The notes under the pieces are model-generated. The model did no database searches. It was not told the DNA's origin and was given only the letters and a program-made list of their open reading frames with translations. The position numbers were made by a program, and so were the translations under genes. Shown in pieces: positions 44,771 through 58,142 of a stretch of DNA of 64,000 nt. Position 1 is the stretch's first letter. Every line of letters starts with the position of its first letter. Source of the DNA: Toxotes chatareus (taxonomy: Eukaryota > Chordata > Actinopteri > Toxotidae); NCBI GenBank assembly GCA_016801885.1, contig CM028887.1, forward strand, positions 23,049,115 to 23,113,114. Direction: 5' to 3'.

Positions 44771-45919
44771 GATATGTCACGCATAGTATGTTAGATATCA
44801 GATGATACAGTATAATGCAATTATACCTGGTGTTTACTATGATGTCGTGTCTTTGGAATTGCAGCAATTCTCATTTGTACCTTACAGCACTGGTGGTATT
44901 GTATGAAATCACATAACATGTTACAGCATTGTATGTAGAATAACATAATGGCTCCTCCAGCCTAGACAAACACTTGTGTCACTCACCTTTTCTCTCTCTC
45001 TTTCTCCTTCCCTATTCACCTTTCTATTCTAAGCAAATCTGTTTCTGGCACGCAGTCCATGCTTCACTCGACTGGATTACCTGCCAGCACCAGCTGCCAA
45101 ATGTGTACAAGCTTTTAACACTGTGACTCAACTGGCTGGCTTCCATGCCTTTTAAATACACACATGCACACTTACGCACTAAGAAGACACACACACACGT
45201 GAATGCGTGCCATCTACAACAGCTGCGTTGAGATTTGTGCAAAATCAACACTGGAGCTTTCCGACACATTATCTATCCACTGAAGTTTCTCTACCTTGTT
45301 CAGCTGTAAAAGGTAAATGATTAAGCTATTTTACTGAAACAGAACAAAAGACAGTAAGAGAATGAAAAAAGGATGTGTGATTTCTTGACTGTATGCATCA
45401 AAATTTTAATTTCTTGGCCCTTTTATTATTAATAGTTATAGTACTAGTGGTATAAGCTCTGATTAAAGCCCTGAGGTGCAGAACTGTGATGTGATTATAG
45501 CATAATTTCTTTCTTTTTATTCTGATGGCCTGAGTTTTTATCTGTAGGAAAGTGAGACAGCATGTCTGTCTGCCACATTGTCTTTTTTGTTGCTACCACC
45601 AAGTGTCACCATAGTCTGAAATGTTCAAGTTCTACACATGGGGCCTTTGGAAGGCTGGTAGGTATCAAAGTAAATTGTTGTGTTTAATACATGCAGTTGG
45701 TTTAATTAACTGCTGTACATGAATTAATAACAGACCCTCACATTAATACTTCCTTTATAAAAGGAGGAAAATGTTAAACAGTATTTGTTAATGTTTTAAC
45801 ATAATGCCTAAGGGATGTTTTCAGCAAGCGAAATCCAAAGTATCTCTGTTCAGAAGTAAAACAAAAGTGCTTTAAATCTAAGAAACTCATTCAGATTTGA
45901 TTCGTAGGTGCATTGATTG
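44771..45919. other. Non-coding DNA
   Basis: A CA-rich patch lies at 45157-45200. No gene, RNA or known repeat is seen. Confidence 0.45.
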
Positions 45920-46360
45920 CAGCCAAAGTTGACCAATACTTATGAAACAATGTTGAGTGTTTCTGACCACCTAATGAATGGTCCAATAATCATGTTCCTT
46001 TTAGCTCAGTTTTAGGTCTCCACCAACTCCTGAGGGAAACATTTGGCTCTTTAGCTGCTAAAGGCTCCACTTTCTTTACCAGCTGGCTGTGACTTTGTTT
46101 TCAATCTATTTGGTGCTGGGCAGCTTGCATACACTCTCTAGCATTTCAGATGAAAATAGCTCTGTGGTTTGTTGGAAACAAGGTGGATGTGAATGATAAG
46201 TCTGAATGAAAACAGTAAAATTATTGCCTTTAAACCAAAACAATGAGCTAGAAGGTGCTAAAATCTCCACATAGCTGTGGGGAACTACAGAATCAGGTAA
46301 TAATTCTCTGTGGGTTTATCACTGAGATCCACCTCTTTCACATTACACATAATCAATTTT
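45920..46360 (+). repeat. Teleost repeat family B, best copy
   Basis: This is the longest copy in the window. Blocks in order: 'gttgaccaatacttatg', 'atggtccaataatcatgttc', 'tttagctcagttttaggtct', 'ccaccaactcctgagggaaa', 'ggtgctgggcag', 'aacagtaaaattattgcct', 'aaaccaaaacaatgagcta', 'caggtaataattctctgtgg' and 'tatcactgagatccacctc'. Fragments occur at 485-780, 6985-7060 and 35725-35805. No terminal repeats or coding capacity were noted. Confidence 0.65.
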
Positions 46361-47454
46361 CCCATTGTTAACATAATAATAGTAATTAAAGCAGCTTTAA
46401 ATGCTGTTTACACATGCTTCAGTTGAATAAAATGGCCTTGTATAGCTGCATTATTTTATCTGCACTGTCATGATGCCGTTAACTTTTTTGCACAGATATT
46501 TTATTTTTCATCAGAAAAGTTCCCAGACTTTCCTGTCTGTCAGCATGTTTTCCAGGTGAATGTAGGACCAAACAGAAAAATATGTGGAAACTCTTTGTCA
46601 GTGTGGCCTGATCCTGCTGGTAGGAGACAAAGCGCAGTAATGAGCACAGAGGTCAGCATTTTTTATTTCTGTGACTTTACACACGAACAATGCGCCCACA
46701 CATCCACTCACACGCACTAAATGACAAGCACCTCTGTTCCTTGGGCTCTTTTTCAAACTGGTGTTTTGTTCCACTTTATTTTCTGCCAGTTTCAATATTA
46801 TGCTACCATCAGCTTTGGTAGCATTCGCCCCCCACCCATTCAGTCTCTGACTGACAGTCTGCCTGGTGAGGCTGCCTGGCAGAGTGCAGTAATCAGGGAG
46901 ACAACGGACATGTCTCTCTTACACAAGCAGGACTGGTTTTGTTGTTTGCTAGACAAGAGACATTGGAAAAGAAAGGGATTGTGGGAGAAAGAGAGTGAGA
47001 GGTAGAGAGGCTAGACACAGATGTCAGTAATGCGAGAGGAAGGATCACATCTTTCCTGCTTGGGTGCACACAAGGATGCTCTCGAATCCGAATACCACAA
47101 TCAGCAATGCAGTAACACAACCATTTTTATTGATTTTTTTCCACTGTTATGAGGATTTTTGATAGCATAGCTCTAAGCGTGGATTGTACTGAAACTATAC
47201 AGAAAACTGACTGTTTAGCATCAGTAAGTTCTTACTGGGTTCATGGAGCTGCATAAAGTAGTTCAAAGTGAGAATCATATTTTTGGTTCATACGAACTTA
47301 GTAGACATCTTTCCTGTTTTTTTATCCTTTATGGACACGGTTGTTTTGTCATAAACCAGGGGAATAGGGGATTTGAAAGCTAAACAATTTTCAAGGCAAA
47401 TGTTTAAATCTCAGATGAACACAATTTATGGCCACAGGTATATGGGTATTTTTT
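46361..47454. other. Non-coding DNA
   Basis: No gene, RNA or known repeat is seen. Two overlapping ORFs of 65-94 codons at 46598-47005 are unsupported. Confidence 0.45.
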
Positions 47455-47660
47455 AACCTTTATTTAACCAGTTGAGTCACATTGAGATTACAAGATTGCT
47501 TTTGAGGGAGTCTGCTTAAGGCCAGAGAAGGCCACTGAACTCTGGCATATAGGGTGCAGTGCACCCATCTCCAGATGGACTGTTATAAATACACACACAA
47601 GTCAGCAGGAAAGCACATACAGCAACAACACAGAGTACAAACATCAATACAGTCAAGATA
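47455..47660 (-). mobile_element. LINE 3' end (minus strand)
   Basis: 'aacctttatttaaccagttg' followed by 'tcacattgagatta' and an ACA-rich stretch is the reverse of the end of a teleost LINE that finishes 'ggttaaataaaggtt'. The ORF beyond it (47679-47918, minus) may be upstream element sequence but shows no domain. Confidence 0.5.
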
Positions 47661-50600
47661 ATTAGAATTAATATTATGCTATGACAGCTTCAGCTCATCT
47701 GGGAAGACTTTCCACAAAGCTGTGGAGACTGGTTGCATCAGCCACCAGAGCATTAGCGAGGTAGAGCACTGATGCTGGGTGATAAGGTCTAGCTCGCAGT
47801 TGCCATTGGATGAGGTTGAGGTCAGGGCTCTACACCGATCTGAGAAAACCATTTCTTCACGGACTTGGCTTTGTGCACGGGACTCTGTCACAGTGAAATG
47901 GAAAAGGTCTTTCCCCAAACTGTTGTCTAAAATATAATTGTATGCTGCAGCATTTGCCTCGAGTGGAAATGAAAGGGCCTAGCCCAAAGCGTGAAAAACA
48001 GCCCAGCTGAACTCATCACTCCCCCGAGAAACCACCACTCAGGGTGGGTGGGGGGAGTAATAATAGACTCGCAGGGTGAATCCAAATGTCCAGATTCCAC
48101 TGCACTTGCAGGCACATTCCCTGGTGCTTAGGACTGTCCAATCCACAAGTATGGCTCTGGATGTGACAGTGCAAGAGAAATGAATGCTATGAATGCTAAT
48201 TATTACAGAACAACAGTCAGCATACCAATATAAGTCACACACAATTTAAAAGCTGTAATATTTAATTTTGATGACATTCGCTGCTCATTTTTTGTTTGCT
48301 CAGGTAATGTTCCTTTGCAGTTAAGACAATTTTTTTGAGACAGGTCCCCGGAAATTTGATTCATCAACACTTAAATGAGTCTTAAGTCCCATCCCGTCTT
48401 TGACCACCCACAGAGGACTTGAGATGGCTGCCCAGTGTAGCTCACAGGCTCCACTTCAGTTCTTCTCTCCACACACTTCCCAAATGATTCTCATAGAAAT
48501 ACAAATAATTTCCTTGAAGTAATGCAAGGATAACTCCCGTGCACACATGGCTAAAAACACTTGTAACATCTTTGCTTTTAGAATTAAAAGCAGAACTTGC
48601 CATTCACCTTGAACTGCATTGCATCCAAGCAACCAAAATAAAAGCAATTTAGCAAAAAGAGAAAGGAAAAAAGAAAAAGTGGGGCACAGACCAATGCAAG
48701 AAGTCCTCATCTGTATGTTTCTCCTTGCCCTCATAACAAAGCAAAACAACACCTTATTTCATAAATAACATCTTGTTTGCCACTGATAAAGCAAATGATA
48801 TTCTCTCTCCCAACAAATGTGCCTCCCAAATCTCATAAACCTCTCCTAACCTTTCATAAATCTGTTTTTTTTCCTCTTTTATCCTTTCATTCTTTGCTTT
48901 CTGTCTTTGTGACCCCCCTCCCTAGTTTTGGATCTGTGGCGCCTCTTTATTGTCTAGATAAGTCGTGGCCACCAGGATTTTTTTCAAGCACAATGCACTT
49001 TTGTTATGAAGGTGGAGGGATTAGTGCTTGAGTTTAGCTGATATCATCTCTAACTCTTACCTGAAAGAGCATACAAGGAGTTCGGAAAAAATCACTTTCC
49101 TGGCTTCCCTGTTGCCCACTTTTAAGTTTTGAGAACAACTGTCTCTCCACTCATCCCTCTACTGCTGTTGACATTTCTGCATTTGATTAATAAGACGGAA
49201 TAGATTTTCTTTGAATCTTCAGAACGGGAGTGAGTAGAGGCTCAGAATCCAGACAAACACAGTTAAATCCAATCTACTCCTTGTTCTGATTTGTGTAAGA
49301 TAAGGGTTTTTGGTTGTGGTGGTGTTTATCAGGATTTGGACCCTCCAGAATCATGTCACAGTGACAGGGTTTAATAGGGGGCAGGGGCTTTAAATGTCCA
49401 AGTGCAGTGGAGTTATGACATTCCTGTCATTATCACTACCACTCTGGGTTTGATAGATGAGAGACTGAGAGAGAAGAAGGCAAAGACACAACAAGAAAAG
49501 GTGAATGGGAGTATGTGTTTGTGTGTTCGTGCAGTGCTCTCTGGGCCATGTGATTTCCAATTCCTCCTATTATCTTATTCCTGTTTTGTTCCTCACGTTT
49601 TCTTAGAAAAACAGGTTTGTTCCCTAAGCATGGATATATCTTCATGGCTATCTCCCTCGAGGTGAGTAGCCAGAATAAACTCCCAAAATTGAATCCTGAG
49701 GAATTTTGATTTTCTTTTCTCTCCCTCCTGCCTGAGGTCTGAAGAATGTCTGCTTTGCCAATATCTCCTGGCAAAGACAGAGCCCAAGGTTATGTAAATA
49801 ATGACGAAGATGTAATAGAGCTTTAAATTCACCACTCAATAATGGAGACAGAGAGAAGGATCTTGATAGAATAGCAGAACAGACGAAAAAGGGAAGGGGA
49901 TGCTTTTAAACTCTTTCCTTATCCTCTTCTCCTCTCTTTCTCCTGATAGATCCAACAAGTGTCTTTTTTATTTATTTTACCTTCTCTTTCTTTTTTTCTT
50001 TTTTTTCTTTTTTTTTTTTTTTTGGAGTGGAAAATGACCTTGACACACTTGAGTGAATGGCTGGGCTTTAAAAGATGCACTTACCCTGTGTTTGGGCAAT
50101 TTCAGAGGTGCGTACACACTCTCACACACACACACTTACCAGCTTTCTCCATGCCATCTCCATGTCCTCATCGCATCCCCCTGGACTGAAGAAATTGTTT
50201 TCTCATGTTTTCCCTTTCCTCTTTTTCCCCCCTCACACCTCTCCCCCTCTGTGTGTCCCTACCCTTTTTCCCCTCAGTCTAATTATTTAGCAAGCGAGGG
50301 AGGCAATCTGCTCCCCCGTTGTTGCTGCTCAAGTGCCCATTAGTGGGAATGCGCTTCATCTTTCTAATGAACTGATCACCTTAAATGAGTAGAAAGCTCT
50401 CTGGCTTTGCTGTGTATGTGGGTGGGATGGGGGTGGCAGGTAGGGATGAAGGGGATTTAGGGGACAAAAATAGGAATGAAGGAATTCATTAGAATAAAAG
50501 AGTAAAAAGAGACAAGTGGCTGTGAGAACTGAGCAGTTGCCACCATCAGGTTCAGACTCTTTCTATTTCTTTCCCATTCTCAAACACAAGAAGTATGCTC

Positions 50601-52729
50601 CAGCGCTCCTGTTCTTTTACTTCTAATGGGAGTAGCTTCACACTTACACACTCTCTCTGATGCTGCAGAATACACAGCCAAAGAAGAGAAGTAAGAGTAA
50701 GAAAACCTCATTCTCAACAGTATGTCATGTGACTTGCTTCACATGTTTAGGTAAGGATGGAAATTTTCTGGGGAAAAAAAAGATCTAATTTTTTGCTTGC
50801 TTGATCTTTAGGTTTTTGGCAACCTTTAATGAGTCCATGAGTAAATTAAGGGGGTCGTGGTTTAGTTAGTTAGTGAGATAACAGCAGGACAGACAGGACT
50901 GAACACTGCAGCAGTTAGACAGGAGAGATGACATTTTAAACCCTGGACAAAAGGCTTTAAACAGAGCTTTGGTGAATGTTATGGACATCGACAAAACCAA
51001 GTTAGAGAAACCAAATCCCTGTGCTAATCATTGTTTAATCTGGTTAAAATCACAAAGGCTTTGGTTTCTAATAGCGACTGCTGAGGTAGATGCTGATTTG
51101 TTTTACAATATGGAAAGTAAATTCCAGGGACAAGTTTCATTCTCTCCTAAAAGCAGATGAAATAAATGCTGAATGAGAGACTGCACAGAATCACAGAGGA
51201 CAGCCCAGACATGACGTCATGTTGCTAGAATTACAAAATAAATATGGATAAATGCTTCAGTCATTTCTGTGATTTGACATTAACTGTTTAATGGTCCCAT
51301 CCACAGAAAAGAAAGGAAGTAGTTTTATTTTAACTGACTATAAATTAGACCATAAATTTTGAGTTTCTAACAAAGGGTATGATGTCCAGTTCCAGTAAAA
51401 GTAAACTTTTACTGTAATTGGTTGCATAAATTGTCTGCATTAAAGTGTAACTAACATTTATTTATTTTTTTTTTAGCTTTTTTTTTTAGCTTTTTATAGA
51501 TGAGCAATGTGTAAAACTCCATGAAACACTTTTTGAATAAAGCAAAAATAGATTTTGGGTGATTCATCTTCTTTTTGTGGCTTGTATTCCTACGCATTTC
51601 AATTTAGGACATCGTTTAGGCAGAGATGCTACTGCCTGTTAATGTGATTACATTAGTCTTTGCTGAATCATTAATACCAATATAGTCAGTATCACCCTTT
51701 AATGACTTAATTAGTGACTCTCTCTTTTCACTGAAAATGTCATTAAAAAAAATAAGTCATTAAATAAGAAATTGTGTAATAAAAAAGATTATTCAATTTT
51801 TAAAAAAGAGTTAGCAATATTAGCCTTGCCATAAAAGGACATTTCTCCCATTTGGTGGAGCATGTTTTTGAAAAATTATACCAAACACATCAGAACTGTG
51901 GGGGAATAAATTTACTCAACGATTACAACAATATGAATGTACAGCGTGCCATCCAATCAAACACTGAAACATCACCAGCTCCAAATTTAGTGAGATGATG
52001 TGAACCCATGGGTGGTGATCAATAGCAAGAGTTTGAATTGTGGCCACTGCAGAAAATGGATGGCGACGCATGGTGACAGGGAATAGGAGGAAGAGTGAGA
52101 GATGATGTGAGAAGAAGCATGGAAGGGAGGGAGGGAGAAGAGAGAGAGAGAGAGAGAGAGAAGTGGAGGAGGTGGTGGAGAAGAGGAAGGGAGGAAAAAT
52201 GGTCCTGTCCCCAGGTTTGGGTTAGAAACACTTATAACTCAGGACCATAGATTATGACAGTCCAATCTTCTGGGCTGCTGCCTGAAAAATAACCACAAGC
52301 ACCCTGCTGCCACACACACAAACACACACACACATACAAACACAAGCAAAGGGAGATGGGGATAAAGTGGAATGTAGAGAAATGAGGGGCCAGACTAAAG
52401 AGAAAAAGTGAGAGGCAATGGAAATGAAAGAAGGGTATGGATGTATGCAGAAAAGGCTGAAGTGAAACGAGAGCAGAACTGTAAGCGGGATTGATGAGAG
52501 CATAAAAAGCAGTTGAAGTGTGAGTTTGATAGGAGGCTTTGTGGAAGTAGCAGATGGAAAAATAATGATAGAAAAGAATAAAAGGGGCAGAGTGGGGTAC
52601 AAACAGAAGCGGAGGAGGATTACTTGGACTTAAAGGCCCAATCTCACCCTGAGGTACAGCACCATCTCTCAAAATATTGTTGCTACAGCTTGTGTCTTAA
52701 ATGTTTTCATTATTTATATTATTTCATGG
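47661..52729. other. Non-coding DNA with T-rich, C-rich and purine tracts
   Basis: It includes a long poly-T/CT run at 49985-50024, a pyrimidine tract at 50190-50280, a sequence at 50281-50400 that looks like a conserved element, a T-rich duplicated block at 51462-51497, a (GA)n run at 52140-52160 and purine-rich DNA at 52060-52200 and 52340-52480. ORFs up to 146 codons in the reverse of the purine tracts are low-complexity and rejected. Confidence 0.45.
52140..52160. repeat. (GA)n microsatellite
   Basis: Ten GA units inside a wider purine tract. Confidence 0.85.
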
Positions 52730-52805
52730 ACCCAGGCCTGGTCTCATTTAGGTTGAAAATCTCTTTTACACAGCAGACCTGGACAACAGGACGGCAAAAA
52801 TAGCA
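52730..52805. repeat. LINE 3' UTR fragment
   Basis: 'ggcctggtctcatttaggtt', 'gaaaatctcttttaca' and 'agacctggacaacagg' resemble the same dispersed LINE end as 47455-47660 (a sequence usually like 'aaaatctcttttacaaggga'). Confidence 0.45.
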
Positions 52806-53324
52806 TAACTAAGACAGTGTGAAATAAAGTTATGCTTGAGGTCTTAAACTGTGTGAGTGATTTAACCAAGGTGCAGGTCATAATGACCACAGTCTCAGGA
52901 CAGGCTGTGGACACAATGTGCATGGAAAAATGAGATGTGTATTTCTGACACCATGGAAACAGAGAGCGGCAACTACAGCTGTCTCTGTTTTCCTATATCT
53001 GCTTTAGCGTTAAAGCCTCAATTCACCTGAATTCCAAAAAAAATATTTTTGGGGGCAACTTAACACTAAATCCACAGTCTTCAGTTAGTAAATCACACAT
53101 ATAGCTGCTTTATTACACAATTGATTGATCTTGGTCCCATTTCATAGTGTTAACTAACAGCCATTAACTGGATTTTCCCAGAGAAAATCTGATTCTAATT
53201 GGCTGCACATTGTATTGTATCAGTGTTTCTGAAATTAAAGCACAGAACAAATACACAGTAAAGATCTCATCGTGGAATCTTAAATCTTTAATTTCATCTA
53301 ATTTTTTTTTTTTTTTGGCTTATC

Positions 53325-53865
53325 CAGCAGCTGAACACACTGGAAGGTGCTGTGCTGGTCTTCATCATGTGAAGCCACCGTCAGGTTCTTTTCTTCTAAT
53401 GTTTTGGGTCCTTACCTTGCTGTAGGATAAAGCCCTGACCAACCAGTCTGCCTTCCTGTGTTAAATAGTAAACAGTTCTACTTCCTGCAGTACAGTATTG
53501 TCCTAATAATTCATTAGAGGGTGTACTGACACAGTTTGTTCCAACACTGCTGAGTTTGTAAGTCAACAGCAAAATCAGGGGATCTGTAGGACTGTTTGCA
53601 TTAACTTTCAAGGCTTCATTTACTTCCATTGTTGCAGTAAAGCTGTAAATTTACCAGTTTCTTAATCTGAAAAAGGCCTGTTTTCTATGAAATTTAAATG
53701 AGTTTTCCAGTTTGGTGATCTGAACTGCTGTTTGTTCCTTAGGCAGTTTATTGCAGACCTTTGAACCAGTTATGGTTTTTCACTGCATTTGAGCTGCTGA
53801 AATTTCAATAAAAACTGGAAGAATTGGAGATGTTCTAAAACTTTTGACCTGCACTGTTAGTATCC
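53325..53865. mobile_element. Interspersed teleost repeat, class uncertain
   Basis: 'cagctgaacacactggaagg', 'gtgctgtgctggtctt', 'gggtccttaccttgctgtag', 'tcaataaaaactggaagaat' and 'tctaaaacttttgacctgca' form a series I recall from one dispersed fish element with an end like 'tcaaaagttttagaac'. A 26-bp piece with one mismatch recurs at 54345-54370 within TA repeats. No coding capacity is seen. Confidence 0.5.
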
Positions 53866-55734
53866 AGGTTTGTATGACTTCTACGTGACCGTCAGATGTT
53901 ATATGTGAGCAGTAAAATGGCTGAAAACAGCTCAAACACATTGGTATAGTTTTTGAATATGTGAAGGGGGCAGGTTCAAGCAAAAACCAGGCTGCTTTTA
54001 ATGACTGATTGATTCATGACACTGGTCTCAACCTTGAATTACCTGAATACAGAATTATTAATGAAGATGGTGATTTTATCTCTTTTACAAGACTTTTTAT
54101 ACGGTGGAACATAAATTTAGTTTAGTTAACTTTTTTTTTCCAGTGTTGGGGAAGGTTTTAGAAAAATGGTAAAAACCCACCACAAAAAAACCAGCAGCTC
54201 TGTTGCCCTTTAAAGTGATACCAAACCTTTATGTGATGTTAAATTATCTATTAAACAAGGCCACCCAATCCACCCCACCCCCTGCATGATCAGCAAACTA
54301 CTGTTTATATACACACACACACTTATATATATATATATATAAAAACACTGGAAGGTGCTGGGCTGGTCTTATATATATACAGAATATACAGAATATGGAC
54401 AGGCTTTTTAAGGGACTCTTTTTTGATAGACTGCAGTTCCAGTGAAAACTATTCACAGCCAGGCCTTGAATCACCCTGAGTAACCAGGAACCAGGAAATT
54501 GTTTTGGAAAATCAATGTTGGCATCGAATTTTCTAAACATAATTTTTTAATGCTGTGTGCTGTAGAAATGAAATTTGTACAAATTTCAGTCATGACAATA
54601 TACCCCTGATAGCGACTGAAATTCACAACATTTCACTCATAGGCCAACACAAATCGGTGACCTGCTCCCTTGTTTGTGCCCCAAACTTCATTAGCCTATT
54701 GAAAAATAACATACATGTCTGAGATAAACAGAGAAAACAGAGGCTGGAAAAATAAGCACATTATTTTCATTTTACCCTTCAACACTCTCACCAGCTGCAA
54801 GAAAATCCTTCAGTTGTCTTTCTCTTTTGCCCTTTCCCAGACACACAATATAAACACACTCTACTTCTCCCCAAACACCAAATAAGTCTAAATATCAAAT
54901 GGCAGACTTTACTCATACAGGATGTTATGGGACCAGTGTTAACTAACATTAACATTAGCAAATGTCAGGGCAAGCCATACTACTGTGCTCTTATTCACAG
55001 CTCAGACTTTCCTGCAGATACACAGTGTTAGTCTTTGAGAGGTTCAACTTTCTAATGAACTGAACATTACTGATATAAACAGATCGTGCACATACGCAGG
55101 TGAAAATCAAATTGTAAAAACATTAGTCTGTAGTTTCATTGTGTGAAGCATAAGCAGCAGCTCTGCTGTGTTTTATCCCCATTTTTTTCTTCACTTCCTG
55201 TTAACGGAAACATTTTCATAATCCTCCTTAACTCAGGAGCCTGTTTGTTGTAAGCTGCAGTCAACAGTGTCTTCTTGCAGCAGAAGACACAAAAAACATT
55301 TGATGCATGGGGAAATAAAATATAGATGAAAAACATTTTAAACTAATCTACATTTAAAAAAATACAAACAAAAAAACTGTAGAAATTATTAGTAATAGCA
55401 TCCAGTAAAATGGGACAAATGGTGACTCAGGCAGAAATGTTTCTCCCTCATGGAACTAATTTATTTCCTCTCCTCTCATTCTGGTCCTTGCAACCTTTGT
55501 CATTGCCAACGCAATCCCATCTAAATCTGGTCACATTTAGATCGGATATGAGAAATTTCTGAGAAACTATTTTCCATGAATGAAAATAACAAAAGAGGCC
55601 CAGTACAGTAAAAACTCAGCATCCACAAATGTTAGTGGTAATAAGTGACACACGCAGCCCTCTGTGTATGGTTATTACCACAAATATTTGATGATTTATC
55701 ATGTTGTTCTAAGTTTTACATTTTAAAATGTCAA
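53866..55734. other. Non-coding DNA with TA repeats and a palindrome
   Basis: It includes CA and TA runs at 54310-54341 and 54371-54379, the 26-bp repeat piece at 54345-54370, and a 20-bp perfect palindrome at 54569-54588. No gene is seen. Confidence 0.45.
54569..54588. other. 20-bp perfect palindrome
   Basis: TGAAATTTGTACAAATTTCA reads the same on both strands. It could be a chance A/T-rich palindrome or a dimeric factor site. Confidence 0.7.
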
Positions 55735-56005
55735 CAGAATAGTTTGAGGAAAAATGCTTATTCCCTTTCTTGACAAGAGTTAGGTAAGAAGATCAATAAC
55801 ACTCTCAAGTCTGTGGTAAACGTGAAGCCACAGCCAAGAGATGGTTAGCTTAGCTTAGCTTAGTACAAAGACTGTAAACAGGGATTCAAGTTCATCAGTT
55901 TTGCTATTTTAAATTCAGGTTTGCTATTTTAAATTTAAACCAACACCATAATAATTGGTAAGCTCTTTGTTGAAAATTTTGCTAAACTATCTCTTTGAAA
56001 CCTGA
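55735..56005 (+). mobile_element. Teleost repeat family A, near-complete copy
   Basis: 'aaaaatgcttattccctttc', 'gagttaggtaagaagatcaa', 'ctctcaagtctgtgg' and 'ggttagcttagcttagctta' are in family order. The right end 'gctaaactatctctttgaa' is the inverted form of the AAAGGAATAGTTCAAC left end, as expected for a TIR element. A 20-bp tandem duplication lies inside (55901-55940). Confidence 0.65.
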
Positions 56006-56418
56006 TTTTGCATCTAAGTTTGTTTCTTACTTTTCACTTTAAAGTTAAACTTTCACACATTTTAGTGATGGGTGTACGCTGAATGGAGCAGTGACTTCTT
56101 CAGTTTGAGTCCTGGATGATTAAAGGAATGCATATTAAGGCAAAGAAGACTGAACTGGAGATAAAGAGCAGAGGAAAGAATAAAAGGAAAAGAGAGTAAG
56201 AGTTGATGAGAAGGTGGAAGGAGCAAAGGCGGGGGAAGGGAGGGGCGGAAAAAGACGAGGAGGAGAGGAATAGTTAAGAGTAATAGAGGTGAGAGGCCAG
56301 AAGATAAGAGAATGGACAGAATGTGGCAATGGAGAGATACACAGCTGCAGGACTGTGAAAGGTGTGTAGAAGGTGCCGGCAGAGCTCATTACTGCTTATC
56401 TCCATGGTGGGGAAAATA

Positions 56419-56477
<59 letters not shown>

Positions 56478-58142
56478 CTCAGATACACACAAAATTTACA
56501 TTTCACCAACCATAATATGAGAGGAATCATAAGAGTGTAGAAGTGGGTGTGGTGTTAAGGCTTCTTCCAAACTAAGTAAATTTATATCCCAGAATGCATT
56601 TAGCGGTGAGTTACTGGCACACTCCGTATGAAAATAGAAATCTGGATTTGTCGTGAGAAGCCTGAACATTTCATTATGAGCGCGGCGCTCCTTTCGCCGA
56701 TCCCTCCGTCTCACTCATGTCTTACTCTCCCAGCCGGCTCTACCTCTCTTCATGTTGAACTTCTCAACTCTTCGTCTCACCCCTGACTACCCCTTCTCTC
56801 ATCGTCTTTTGTCGTCCCCTGCCCTGAGTTGCTCCCTCCATCAATCATGCATCCAACTCACGCACTGCCAGTCTGGACCTCTCTCTCCCCTCCGCCCACC
56901 CACTCAAGACATTAATCTCTATCAGCTGTCCACACTGAGTAAGCTAGACAAGAAGCAGGCTACTCTCTTTGCTCTGTGTCTTTGTCCTCAGTGTTTTCTG
57001 TCTCCCCTCTCTTTCTCTTTTTTCTCTCTCTGCAGCTTTCTAGCTGACCCCATAATTCGGTGCCTGCTCCACCTATGTAATGGTATTCATTTGATGGAAC
57101 TACCTACCCATACTCCCTCTAATTTTATATCCTTTTCCTCTACTATTTGTAACCCTTTCCCCTCTCCTTTTCTTTCTACCCCACTGCTTCTGTCATCTCT
57201 GTTATTTTCTTCTTCTAAAACCATCATATACAAGTACATGTTTAAATTTTGCTTGGTGGAGGTATGTGAGTCTATCAAAAGATGATTAATCTGCAACTAT
57301 TTTTTGATTATCATATAACTGTTTAAATCATTATTCCGGCACAAATACCAAACAACACTTAGTTTTGGCTCTTAAATTGTGAGGCTCTACCTCTGTAATG
57401 TGTTTAAAGTTTGGATGATTGAGATGGAGATTGTTAAAAAGTGTAAATCGTACAAGGCAAATGTATAAAGGGTAGTCTTTTACTAAGCTTCACATAAATA
57501 TTAATTATTTTTTCTACTTCCATTAATTTCCAATTGAAGTAACACAGTAATGGTTCAACCTAAACGCCCCTAGAGGATTTTCTTAATCTAAAATGAACGT
57601 TTAAAGAATCTAACACTGCACTCAAAACAATGAAATGCATGGCTTTGACAACATAAATTAGAAAATAGCCCTTGAAAATGCATTTGCTGTGTACAGCCAT
57701 TACCCTCTTTCCCCAACTCCTTTGAAATCTTCCCTTCAGTACCGTCTCTCTCTCTCGCTGCCAAGTGTCTGCTGTCAGTTTTGTACTTGTTCCCCAGCTT
57801 GTACTCTCTTGGCCACAAAATATTATGTTGTCAATTATACTGTCAACACATGATGTGTGACTGCACACTTTCAATCACTCAATTACACACTTCACACACA
57901 ACCACAACCACAAAAATCCTTCTGTGCCACACTCACCGTTCATGCCGTGATTGTAGATGCACACAGCAGAGTCAAAGCAAAGACATGACGCATCTTTGAT
58001 AAAGTGCCGTGACATCATATGGTAATGATACCAAAATATAAACAGAGGAATAAATATGCATAAAATATGTTCATTTGAAGGAACATTTTGTGATAAAAGC
58101 ACTGTAACACGGAATTTAGAAGGTAGCTTGTGTATTAAAAGG
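56006..58142. other. Non-coding DNA with purine tract, TG array and C/T-rich DNA
   Basis: A purine tract lies at 56150-56290, the TG array at 56422-56476, and a pyrimidine-rich region at 56740-57200 that produces a 177-codon Ser/Leu/Pro-rich ORF without a domain. No gene is called. Confidence 0.45.
56422..56476. repeat. (TG)n-(CG)n microsatellite, long
   Basis: About 25 TG units ending in a short GCGCGC run. Alternating purine-pyrimidine DNA of this length can adopt Z-DNA. Confidence 0.95.

Noticed and set aside
47679..47918. 79-codon minus-strand ORF
   Set aside because: It lies next to a LINE 3' end and shows no domain; probably element or neutral sequence.
52232..52672. ORFs of 116 and 146 codons
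   Set aside because: Same cause: complement of purine-rich DNA and a CA run.
56752..57285. 177-codon ORF with an acceptor-like 'tctctctctgcag' inside
   Set aside because: The C/T-rich sequence gives Ser/Leu/Pro runs. No good donor follows the acceptor-like site and no domain is visible.
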